From assembly GCA_900169235.1 (NCBI GenBank), contig FWCC01000105.1:1-64000 (forward strand): a DNA stretch of 64,000 bases, written 5' to 3'. The DNA is from Zarea fungicola (Eukaryota; Ascomycota; Sordariomycetes; Hypocreales; Cordycipitaceae). The notes beneath the pieces are model-generated. The model was not told where the DNA came from. It ran no database searches and worked only from the letters and a program-made list of their open reading frames with translations. This document shows, in pieces, positions 32,979-44,448 of this stretch; positions within the stretch are counted from its first letter, which is position 1; the number at the start of each line of letters is the position of its first letter. A program made the position numbers and the translations under genes.

Positions 32979-35092
32979 TTATGAACGACGTTACGGAGTA
33001 GCTACATCCTGGCCTATCACTTTTCATGTGCAAGGCCGAAAATGTTGAGACTTTTGCGGTTGGGTGAATTTTCTACACCATTGTCGCTAGTGCGCCAATG
33101 GCTGTGTCCAAATGCGTAGGTACGGAGTACCTAGTTACTGGTACACGCTTGCTCTGACAAGCTAATGAAAATTTACAAGGCAGAGAGCTTCAGTTTCGTC
33201 TGGCGCAAGCGCAAGCCCTTTTGGTTATTAGCTTTCCACCCCGTACAAACTGGCAAATGAGCACGCGACAGCGGCCAGGGCTGAAGTACATTACCTGCCT
33301 GCGTAGTGCTTGATCCATCATCCTCACTTTCCTGAACCAATGCACAGCAAGGGCTAGGCTCAATCAGGGCGCAGTTAGAATGGCCTTGCAAGTCCAGGCC
33401 TTATAAATATGAAGTGGCGTTGCGGTGGGAAATTAACCAACCCTAGGCCGCCAGCCTCGTCTCCATTCTGATGGCAAATACATGACCGATCTAATTACTT
33501 AGTATCTTGTATGGATTCAATACTACAGATTACTTGTCACGGACCTAGAAGTATTGGATGCTAGGGATGTCCCGCAACGGGCGGACATTGCTTGATCTTT
33601 TTACGTCTCTGGGGACGAGTGGTATCTAGCCAGCTAGCCACTGGTCCTGACGTTACTCCATAGCTGAACCAGAAGAGAATGCCATTTGAGAAATAGAATT
33701 GCAGTTGCAAGGTGTCAGGTTACTGGCATCTCTCTGTTGATCTGTATATCCGCTGATTTTGTTGATCCAGAGACAAGGATGATGTGCGCAACTGTCACAT
33801 TCCAAAATCCAGGGGAAGCTGGTTGGCTAGATATTGTATGTAGAACAGGCAAGAAGAGCCGTGTCTTGCGTGTCTCTACAGCATGCTAGGGTTCTTTTGC
33901 TCGCGTGCTCATTAGCCGCCGACTCACCCGACTTTTATTTAATAGGTCATGGAGAGAACAGCCATGCTGCTTCTTGAGCACAAAGGTGATAACTACCCAG
34001 TACATGGCTACATGGGGCCATGGAAGAAGAGCCCGACCCATATCAAACTGTCGAGTACTAGCAAAGAGTGTGGAGGGGAATGTCCACCGGCAAACACTTG
34101 CATTGCTGCAGATGGACATGGATCGGCAGAGCAATTCAAAGTTTTACAGGGCTTGAGAAATAAGCAAGGCCTGGGGTCCCTCACCACCGAAACCCCGTGT
34201 TCCTGCTTGCCTGCCCTGTGCCTGTGCAATAGTCAGAAGACAATTGTGGCAAATGTCGTATCGTAATTTGACAGATGGAACAGGTGTGAAAACCTAAACG
34301 CGTTTTGCACAGTAAACCGGATCGGAAAAGTCAGTCAGTACGAATGCCTAACAGAAAATCAAGGTTTCTACGCGCTGTGGGGAGCCTGGAAGCTATCCAT
34401 TGACATGAAGGCAATGACCTCACACTTTGTCCCAACAATGAACAAAAAGGAGCACGCATCATCGGTTTTCTCCCTTGTATATCCATGTCTTGCGTATCAA
34501 GTAGTCAATTTGCTGTTTTGCCACTGTATCATTCAAAAGCAACATTGGCATTGTAGCGGCCTCTTTGCAGTCGCGTTCCGTCAAATTGACTCCACCAAGG
34601 CCGTAACGCAGAATCCTCGTTGCGAGTCCACCATCAAACGATACCAAGGTACCTGTCCCAGCCACCAAATCACAGCCAACATTGAAGTACCGGTTTGCCT
34701 CTCCGCGTCACTCCCCACTGTAATTGCGGACGCGCCCCCTTTAACCTCCAGCACCACTTTTTTTTCTCTGGCTCGCAGCTGCTAATAGTTCCCATAGTTC
34801 CACTTTGCTGAGCACATTTGACCATCCCGGGTAGACTGGTCTTTGCACCGAGCTCTCCTGGATTCTAACCATTTTCTTAATATTGGGATAGACCCGGTCA
34901 CGCGACACCCTTATTGCCTTCCACCATTTTTTTTAAACCCATTCATCTTGTTGCGCGACACAAAAAGCGTCGCTTCTTCGCCGGTTGCACCGTGTCGCAA
35001 TTGCCCGAGCTGCCATCGCAATTGAACTTTGAACCTCGGCACAAAGCTCTCTCCTGGTTACGCTACACCACATCACACGACTACCCATCACA
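32979..35092. other. Intergenic: PCT1 promoter side
   Basis: 2.1 kb between the MITE and the cytidylyltransferase gene. TACGGAGTAC-type words, frequent in fungal intergenic DNA, occur near 33120. The last 250 bases are pyrimidine-rich, as expected of the PCT1 leader. Short ORFs at 33686-34266 and 34405 show no conserved motif. Confidence 0.5.
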
Positions 35093-36449
35093 ATGGCTTC
35101 AGCATCCGGCGCCGCGAGCAAGCGCAAGAGAGCTGGTGTCACATCTCCCGAGAGTGCTACCAAGACCGACTCGATCGAAGGGACTACAGCCAAGACCCAG
35201 ATAGGTGGCCCCAATGCTAAGAGGCAGAGGGCCAACTCTGGGCGAGCTGTCCAGTCTCCGCTTGATGAGAAGAATGCTGAATCTGGTAAGCTCCATCTCA
35301 AACTGATCATTCTATACGATAGCTGGCTCGTGGATGAGACGTGATGCCTAATAACAGAATAACAATACAGGAAGTGAAGACGGTAGCAAGATGCCTCCTC
35401 CTCCCATCGGCGAACTGATCCATCCCGCTGGTGGTTACAGGACAAACACTCCTCCTACGGACCGACCCGTCCGCGTCTACGCTGATGGTGTCTTTGATCT
35501 TTTCCATCTCGGGTATGCAGCCCTAGAAGAACTTACCGGCGATTCATTGTTGATTACGGGAGGCAGCACGATCGGTATGTCATGCTAACATGTTGACAGA
35601 CACATGCGCCAGCTCCAGCAAGCCAAGAATGCCTTCCCTAACATTACTCTTGTCGTCGGTGTTACTGGCGATGAGGAGACACACGCGCGCAAGGGTCTCA
35701 CAGTTATGTCGGCCAAGGAGCGTGCCGAGTCTGTGCGACACTGCAAGTGGGTAGACGAAGTCATCGAGGATTGCCCCTGGATCGTTACCCGTGAGTTCCT
35801 GGAGGAGAACCGCCTCGACTACGTTGCCCACGATGACCTCCCATACGGTGCCGACGAAGGCGACGACATCTACCAGCCTATAAAAGAGGCTGGCAAGTTT
35901 CTAGTCACCCAGCGCACTGAGGGCGTGAGCACTACTGGCTTGATCACCAGAATTGTCCGCGACTACGAGAAGTACATCAGCCGTCAGTTCAAGCGTGGCA
36001 CCTCGCGCCAAGAGCTCAACGTCAGCTGGCTCAAGAAGAATGAGCTTGATCTCAAACGCCACGTCCAAGAGCTCCGTGATAACATCACCAATAATTGGAC
36101 GTCTACCGGCCAGGAGCTCAGCCGCGAGTTGCGCCAGTTCTGGCCTACGAGCCGTCCCCAGAGCCCAGCCCGTTTCACCCAGAGCACCAGCGATCTTGCT
36201 AGATCCCCAACGACGCCCAGCGGTGGCCCCAATTCCAAAGAATTTGTCACTGGCTACGCCCTTGGCCTTGTTGGTGGTGTCCGCTCCTGGATGACAAAGA
36301 ACCGCCGCACCGTCCGCGACAACAGACCACCCAGCGATGACGAAGAGTCAGAGGAGAGCGATGAGGTTGCCGCTAACAGCAGCCGCAATATGTCCCAGAG
36401 CCATATCGTTTCCCCCACACCAACGAAGCCCGTCGCTACCAAGGTGTAA
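35093..36449 (+). CDS. PCT1: Choline-phosphate cytidylyltransferase
   Basis: Three exons (35093-35285, 35371-35512, 35600-36449) give 394 residues, with introns of 85 and 87 nt. It makes CDP-choline from phosphocholine and CTP, the rate-setting step of the Kennedy pathway to phosphatidylcholine. The basic N-terminus (SKRKRAG, AKRQR) fits the nuclear location known for the family. The catalytic domain starts at about residue 96 ([18 protein letters not shown]). The HxGH motif (110-113) is split by the second intron. [18 protein letters not shown] lies at about 217-234. A charged amphipathic region (about 235-290) is the expected lipid-sensing helix. The tail is acidic and Ser-rich. The divergent neighbour across 3.7 kb is PSD2. 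Confidence 0.96.
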
Positions 36450-37137
36450 ATCCAAAGCACCCTCACGCATGGAGACTTGTCGACTTTGCTGCTTTGCCAT
36501 GTTCGAAATCATCAAGTACCACAACAGCCTATCATCCCTCCTCTTTCCACCACCTTTTGTCTCTGCTGCTACTTGAATGAGCACTGCGAAGAAAAGGAAA
36601 ACGTTGCGTCACGCTCTAGCCTTGCATTGTCAGAGAGCTCAGATTTAAATCTATTCTCATTGCACCCCTTGTCTCTCATTGGTAGTTGTCGCTCTCGGTC
36701 CTAATGGCATTGCTCATACCAATCCGGTTTGTTTGTCCTCTTCTTCTACACAGACCCCTTTTGGTATTTACTTGTTATAATGAGGATACAACACGTCTTT
36801 CATGTTCTTTTCCTTTTCCTAGTTAGACGGGAATGGTCACTTGAGGAACAACAGACGCTCTTTTCTGGGATTTCATTTTGTCGTCCTCTGTTTGTTTCCA
36901 GGAGTTACAGGCGTTATGCATTTTTGACCTATTTTCTGTCTTTATTGAAGGATAGTTCATCAGGTTCTTGTACAGTTTTTGTTTAACCAGAGTTTTGATT
37001 GCAACTCTTTTATCTTTGCTAGTTTTATTCACAAGGGAATACACGCCCAAGAATTTCTACCTTGCCCTTTTGCTCGTGTATACGCAGTGACGTTGCACTT
37101 GGCCATTTGGCTGAACTGTGAAGACAATACGACTGGG
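36450..37137. other. 3' flank of PCT1
   Basis: AT- and T-rich sequence after the PCT1 stop codon. It contains a long T-rich ORF at 36729 that looks like untranslated sequence. No gene is seen. Confidence 0.5.
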
Positions 37138-37377
37138 CTAAGCTTTTGAAAATGAATTAAAATTATCCATCCGCAGCATTGCCACGCATATGCTCGCAAT
37201 GTCCCAGTCCTGCGAACATGTCACAGAATCGGAAATTAGCTTGGGATAATAGACATTCTTATACTTGTTGTCAGCCTGCCTCTTGTTCTTTGTGAATACA
37301 TCCCGAATCTCTTCGCGAAGCTGTGTAGGTCCCAGTGTGTAGCCCTTGGCCCGTGAGAGCAACAGTAGCAGCGTCAT
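37138..37377 (-). CDS. Doubtful small ORF, 79 aa, unknown
   Basis: The ATG at 37377 follows an A/G-rich leader. The translation begins MTLLLLLSRAKGYTLGPTQL and continues REEIRDVFTKNKRQADNKYK, then NVYYPKLISDSV. It has balanced amino-acid content and looks like a folded, charged domain rather than random sequence. I do not recognise a family. It may be a small gene, the remnant of a larger one, or an exon of a gene I could not complete. Confidence 0.35.
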   Translation of the reverse strand: MTLLLLLSRAKGYTLGPTQLREEIRDVFTKNKRQADNKYKNVYYPKLISDSVTCSQDWDIASICVAMLRMDNFNSFSKA

Positions 37378-40300
37378 TTTTCTTTCCTTTTTTCCCGATC
37401 AATCATTCTGCTGTTCATTTTAGCATCACGCCATCATTTCCCTTGATCTACTGTTATGGCGCTCCTCACCAAGGCTCAAAATTCGTGGAAAGCATTTTAC
37501 CCTTGCTTGTTTCCTTGCTGAAGCTACTACGGAGACTATGCAGTGCCGAAATTGATCACACGTTCGCTTTCCACATACAAAAGCCACAAGGCGGAGCCCG
37601 CCAATTGTTTTCCGGGGCGTTGTCTATGTGCAGGCACACTGTTCATTAGTTATTAATTAAGCTCCGTCAACGTTCAAAGAGGCCGTCATCTCCTTGCCGC
37701 TTCTCGCAGCGGGCTGCCAAAACTTCAATTCCAACTGCCGCTCTGTGCATTATCTGCTTTTGGCTGTCTACAAGCAGGGTGGCGAGCATGGCTGGCCTTG
37801 TTTCAGTTGGTCTATCCCAATGTAAAATATTTTAAACCAACACCTTTCTACCTTTCCAGGATGTACAAGGAAACCAATTATTTGAAGTTTCCTCGATAGA
37901 AGAGATAAGCAAGAAGAAGAGGCCGGTGCCACTTGGCAAGTATACAGTACATTGTCCGTTCATGCCTTATTTGGGAAAGTTTGTTGTTGTAAGAACGCAG
38001 GACTCTACGCTGAAGATCACCCTGTGGTTGTATGAAGAACAGTTGATTAAAAATCTATAATACCAGATATTGAATCATTCAATTGAGAAACATTTCATCA
38101 CGACTTTCCCTCCATTTCTTGTTTACAGTAGTTTCCCCGGCTTCCGTTGTTATTATCAACCTCCTTTTTTGGTTCGTTTTGCAGAAATGTAGTGCAATAA
38201 CAGGAATACAGAGCATCTTGGTCTTTGATAAGTGAGAGGACCGTGTCTATTGCCCCAAAGTTTAGTGTAATCTCCATATGTACCATTTATAGATTTATTT
38301 ATTTATAAGACGTAGGTAACTTCATGGCAGAGGCAATAACTCACGTAACGCTGTCATCCCCCTAGTCTTTCTCAATTGGTAATATGACAAATAAATGCAC
38401 CTCGCAACTTTGCTCCGAAATCACCTCTTTTCCGGCTTGTCCGGAGCGTCAGAACTATGGACTCCGTAATAGACAAGCTTTCAATATGTAAGACGACAAA
38501 AATTAGACAGGCCAGGGAGGGGGTGCTGTAAGCGACCCAGCCTTATACCCGCTACAGCCTTGCCTTTAGTATCCCTCATGTGATGGCTTGCCACTGCTGG
38601 AGCAATGTTGGTCCGACTGCCGGACAGATGAGCAAAGATTTCTCAAATTAGTTGTCCTCTTCTCCCAGATATATAACTGTTCCGCAGGTTATGGAATCCT
38701 TCCAGAAAGAAACGAGAATTCGGCACTAAGGGATGGAGCCAAGCGTCGGGTAGATTATGTGACACAAGATGAGAGTCAGGCTTTAGTTGTGCGCCGCAGC
38801 CTTACATGCACTCTGAAGGAGGGGGCGTGAAGTGAAACTTGTCTAGGTCTGCATTGGTTCAAGGTTTCTCAAAGGAAGTAAGATCAGTAGAGCCGGAGAT
38901 TGAAATGGATTTATCAACAAGCTGAGAACTGTATGAAAGTCAAGTAAATTTGCAACAATCTGTTTTATGTTCTGGCATCGCATTATTCAGATTATCGACC
39001 TCCGACGCCTTGCTGTATTCGGAAAACTCCCTTTTTGGGTCAGGAAGCGGATACTGGTCTTATTCAGCCACGCGCAGCGAGATGGGAAAAGACCGGACCA
39101 TTCTCATTGTCTAAGCTTGCAACGATACGTCATTGCTTATAGCGGGGAGTGGTGGAGGTCCGAATGCTTGCTTTTGGGAGCGGATGCTTTTTATTCTGCC
39201 AACCACCCACTTGCCGATGTAAGCAATGCAACGCCTCCATGGAGCCAGCTGTTGGTCTTCATTTGACAAAGCATATTTGTTTCGGTCTCTCCAAATGACA
39301 AGCTTACACTCCATTGCCCAATTTCACTTTTTACTGACAGGTTAACTAGGAAATATACCACATCCCACCACGTTTCTCGTTACTCGCACTGTCGGTGTTT
39401 GTGTTGATGGTGGTTCTCCGAGCCTGATCCATCGGTGAATCCCACAGCTAATATGTTAGGCATGACCGAACTTCGCACTGGGTGGCTTGTGCGCCGAGCT
39501 GAAAGCTAGAAGGGTCAACTCCGTCTTGTGTAACTCACCTGTGTGGGACGACAGCTGTTCGGTCCCAGGTTGCCTCTCTGGCCCGATGGTGCTTTTCCCA
39601 TCAAAGTGCTCCCTAGATGTCGTGTGCTGTGTTATCCGGCTTCAACTCTGTCCACTGATGATGCTGATATCTGAGGTGTCCCAAAGAGCATGTGTCTCTA
39701 CTGGTACACAAAGGGTAGGGAGCCGACAAGGACAGTCGCTGACGGAGATCCCGGCCAACGCGCCGTTATCAAACACCAAACCTGCGGGCGGAGCCTGTTG
39801 AAGGTTTGCCGTTGCATTTTGTAGGTGTAACTCTGTTGGAGGAGGAGTATTCCTCCGCGGGTCTAATCTCCACAAACGCTGTTTGGCAGGCTCGATATCC
39901 GACATACGCGCCGCTGTGTTGTTTCAAGCGGGGCAGGTTGAAGTAAACGAGGAATGAGACAACTTTTCAAGGTGCAGCGTATTGGAAGTCATTATGCCAT
40001 GCAGCCAACGCTGCAGTAGTGTCACTACGGGGTGGGCTGAGGCTGGAAAGCATGCCGCAGGGAAAACAAGCTGCTTGGCCAGAGGCTGGTGAGCATGTCA
40101 TCGTCTTGGTAAATGAACAGTTTAGGCGCCACGCAAAATCTTCTACTAGGGTCATCTAAGCACGGGTTTCCCAGGCTGACTGCTGTGTAAATGCCAATTC
40201 CACGACGTTGATCGATTGCAACTGTACTTGGAAATAGAGAACCTGGAACTCGACGGGTCTAGTTCGGCCCTCGTACCATCACGCCGACTGGTGGCCATGG

Positions 40301-43300
40301 GGCTACAGATGGCGGGAGCGGCGTTGTGGGGTATGCATGCCATGACGTGCTGGGTTAGAGGCTCAGAGCAGGGTTCTGGGGTTTGTCTCCTGCACTATTC
40401 CTGTATGTTAGCTGCAAGCCGTCTCCGTGGGCTGAGGCTGGCGCTGGCAGACTTGGTCGGTGGGTTTGCTGGACAGACACCATACGCCGTTAGCGATGCG
40501 ACAGCGTTTGTCCATTGCAGCCGTGGCGTCGGCGCATCTTTTGTTACAGCTCAGAAATATTCGTTCAGAGGCGGAGCCCGACGCCATCGCCCACAGTAGT
40601 TTGACATACGCTGCGGATCCCGACAATCCGGTCCTCGCCCTTTGGCAGCTAATACAACATGTTTGCGTATTGCGCAATGCAATCCTTTGGCAGAAGGGTG
40701 CGGTGGTGCCGTGTTGTGGATGCTCAGGTTGCCGACTGGGGCCCTGATGTGTGTGTTTGTCGCGAGTTCATGACCAAACCCGTTTAGCCCTGTTGAAAGA
40801 AGGGGGGCTATATTATTGGGCTGCAAGCTTGCTATTGACCCCACGACTAAAAATGTCCGATGACCCAACGCCGCTGAGGATTGCATTGCGGTGCGTGGTG
40901 AATGACTCCGTGCACCAAGCCTGCGCAGTTGTCAGTGAGTTGAATGTCCATTTTCTGCACAACCAACAAATCTTGAGCCTGGTAGAGTGTAGCCACGGCG
41001 AGCAAGCAATCAACACTCTCCGCCTTGTATCTGCCGTGCCCACCGTTAGCCACCGCAGTGACATGGTCCTAGGAACAAAGAGAGTAGCGGTCAGCCCCGT
41101 CGCACCACCCACAGCCTGTGACGGCCAGCCTATTCAGGCAGTTTGGCGAGGGCAGTTGTCTGGATGGAGCTGTGCGGGCTGCTTCGCGGAAACCCATGGC
41201 CATGGTTCACGCTGTGGCTCTGTGGAGGGGAAGGGAGGGCGTAACTAGAGCCTCGTGGTCAGTTGTACACCTGCTCTAGCGAGCCAAAAGGAGCAATCGG
41301 CCGGGCTGAACTTGAGAAATATGTGACTGGTCTCCAACATGGATAGAGGCTCAGGGGAGCGCGTTTACTAAGTTAACAGGGCATAAGTATCAATGGGGCA
41401 CCACGAGTCCTAGACTCCTAGGTCAACCGCCACAAAGAGCCCTGCCACAGCTTGGGGGCGACGGACGTATGCGTGATGCTTACTCCGTTTCTTCATCTTG
41501 ATTCGGCTGCCGATCTCTGACTTGCATTTTTAAAGGAAGTGTCGGGCTTGACGGCGGCGCCGAGTTAGTAGCAGTAGTTAGCGGTTTTCTAGCAGGTTGG
41601 CTCAATTTACTAACATTGGCTAGCTGGCGTTACTAACAACTAATTATACTAGGCTGATAGGCAGCCTGATGTGGTTGTGGTGATGGTGGTGGTGGTGGTG
41701 TTGAGAGCTTATTAGCCTAGCGGTGTGATCTTGGGCCAAGACAACGAGCTTGGCACGCAGGTATGGAGTTGTTACAGGTTAGACGGAGCTAATAATTGCT
41801 CCTTACCCTTACCACGTAGAGACCTAGCCGTTACAAGTTCTGCCGTTGGTGGAGCGCGGGAGGGGGGCGGAGGCAATCAGTTCTTTGTACTTGTCAACCA
41901 GCCAAACCGCCCATTAGTTACCAGGAAGTACAGTGCAGGACATACACGCCGAAAGTAAGGTACGGCGTTCGGAGTTAGTACTAATGGTTTAAGCTAATAA
42001 GGGGAAATTTCAACAAGGGCAAAGCTAACGCAATGTTTCGCTGGTAGAACGGCGCGCGACGCAACGCTGACACCTCAAGTAATAAAAGCACTTGATAGGC
42101 CCTAGGGAAACGCAACCCATGGCCTGACATCTCATTGCTGTGGCCGGCCGCGTGAGCGCCTCCACATTGAGCTATTTTCGCTGGAGAATGAAACCATCCG
42201 GAGTTGTTCTCAACCACCTGATACTGGTATATTACTCTCCCTACGACAAATTGACGAGGTCCTTTAATACTCCGTGCGTGTTGAGTCCATAATGATTATA
42301 ATTAAGTCCCCTGCATATGTACCTCGTGGTTGGTGGGGTAGCTGGTTTCCGCCACTGCGCATTTCTTTCCGCGCGCGAAACAATAACAATTTTTCTTTTA
42401 GGCACAGTTTGTTGGCGAGTTTTCTCAGCGGCCGATATTACCCAATTCGGAGACTCTGCCTTTTCTGACAAATCAGAGTACAGCCTGTACGGGGGAGGGT
42501 AATGGCAGGCAGGAGTGCATTGCAGCAACCGTCACCATCTGTACCTAGTAGGTAGGCTGCAGACCACGTTAACATGGCTCGTCTGGCTTAGAGGTGTGCT
42601 TAAATCGTTGGCATCAAATCTGTCGACAACTCTACCATGCTGCATTCTCCATTGCAGTATCGAATCCGGTTCCAGGCTTCATATCAATTTACATCTCAAA
42701 TTATCAATAAGGTCAGTAAGGCTTTATGTAGTGATCCACGTCGCGGATTCTGAACGTAACCGTGCCTGGATCTGCCCAGCATGGACCAGCCGTTTTATCG
42801 GGCACGAACAAGAGAAACCAGAACAGAGGCTTTGCTGGTGACGCTTCATGGGTACAGTACACTCCGTCGTCGAGTGCAGCCACACTCCCCGCCGGTTCAT
42901 GATTTGCCGACCGCCGACTACGACCAACAATCGCGGCCGTACGAGCACCCCGCCCAACCACGCGCTGCATCAGCCTGACTCGCTCAGGACCTGAATTGCA
43001 CTCCGCCAATACGCCAGATTGCTGGCCGCCGTACCCCAAATCCCCTGTCAGCCAGTGCATTGACTTTGACGCCAGTGACCACCTAGCCCACTGTCCAGCA
43101 TTCAGCTCAACCACCACCACCACGTCCCGGATTGTGGCCGGCACTCGGAAGGGCTGCACAGACTCGTGAGACAGCGCCCGCTGGCCGAAAAACTTGGCCA
43201 CAGAACATGCTCTGCCCATACTGAGAGCCAAGCCTTTTGCTTGCCAACGCGTGATTGCGGGTTCTGCCCACCACCATGACCCAGCACATTGTGGGTGGTG

Positions 43301-44448
43301 CCTCTTCTCGGGCGCGCGTCAATGTCCATTAATGCACGTCCATTATGATGGTTTTGGCAGGCATCAGACGGATAGAAGCTTCCACCCACCCCTCATCTAC
43401 GGCCCTTATGCATGAACCGGGTTGTTCTATCCTTCTGGTCGATTATTTTTCTGTTCATCTGTTCACACAACACTGTCCCGCCCCTTCGTCCGCATTCCTC
43501 GCCTTCTTTCCATGTCCGTAGGGCTAGTCAACACGTGGTGGACTCTTTTCAGACGAGGCTTCCAGCTCTGGCGTGCTATGCCCACTCCCGCCACACCACA
43601 CCACTTTCTTACCTCTCATCCCGGCCTTGGGTGTTTCGTGTCGCAGAGCAGCTGTTGCTCCCCCACTCGCTCTGCCAGAGCCCAGAGCACATCCCTGCTC
43701 GCCTCCTTGGGAGTAGCTGGTACACAGCCATGTTCGTTGGCTGGCTGGGTCGCTCATCCTGCGCCGCAGCCCTCTGGACCCTCCCCGCTGTGAGCTGGGC
43801 ACATTGTGGCTTCTGGTGCTGACTCCATGGAAGGCAAGCCCACGACCACTGCCTAGGATTCTGGGGTTTGCCTGGCGCCGCCAATGTATCCAGTACAAGC
43901 TGCTGTACCCTCAGCTCAGCTCGCAGTATCATCCAAATTTGGCGTGGGAACCGCAGCCAAGGCCCACGGAATGGGCAGCCTTCGTCGTAACCTCTGGCTA
44001 ACACAGTCCTCTTCCTCCTCGCGTACACAACTGGGATCTGGGATAAGGCCTCGTTCACCCCATTTGTTGCAGAATTCTTTACATGCCATAAACTCCTTGT
44101 CCTTATCTCGCCTCAATTTCCCCAGATGGCATTTGCACATGACGCCTACGCTACTGCCGTGCGATTACTACTAATAACACGCGGCTGAATCCCACCATTT
44201 TACCCAACCAACGAAGAGCTCTTGGCACCAGCCAAGCGAGCTGAGCCAACCAACGCAAATCTTTGACGGCCTGTAAAACTACTCTGACCTGTTCATTACT
44301 TTCTTCTCGAGTACATCAAAATAGCCTGCGGGACCTGAGTCGTCTTCTGGGGATTGTACAAGTCAACTTTAAGCCGCTATCGGCCAATCTCGCACTGCCT
44401 GCTTGCCATCCTTTGACTGTCGATATAGCGCTCTCCAACTTAGTCACG
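37378..44448. other. 7-kb gene-poor region upstream of the C2H2 factor
   Basis: I find no gene with recognisable motifs in 7 kb. ORFs up to 165 codons occur (for example 40751-41248 on +), but they are Cys/His/Trp-rich without domain signals and overlap open frames on the other strand. Features seen: a (GGT)n tract at about 41682-41701, a (CCA)n tract at about 43108-43123, and G+C near or above 50% from about 39 to 44 kb against AT-rich 37-38.5 kb. The last part must contain the promoter and leader of the transcription factor at 44449. Non-coding RNA cannot be excluded. Confidence 0.45.

Noticed and set aside
38098..38286. 62-codon minus-strand ORF starting MVHMEITLNF
   Set aside because: Short, in AT-rich sequence, no leader signal and no recognisable family. 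Too weak to list as a gene.
40751..41248. 165-codon ORF in the gene-poor region
   Set aside because: No ATG-proximal leader signal, no domain motif, and the opposite strand is equally open. It reads as chance.
43412..43822. Overlapping ORFs on both strands before the C2H2 factor
   Set aside because: Open frames on both strands in CT-rich DNA with no motifs. They are probably the promoter/leader of the transcription factor.
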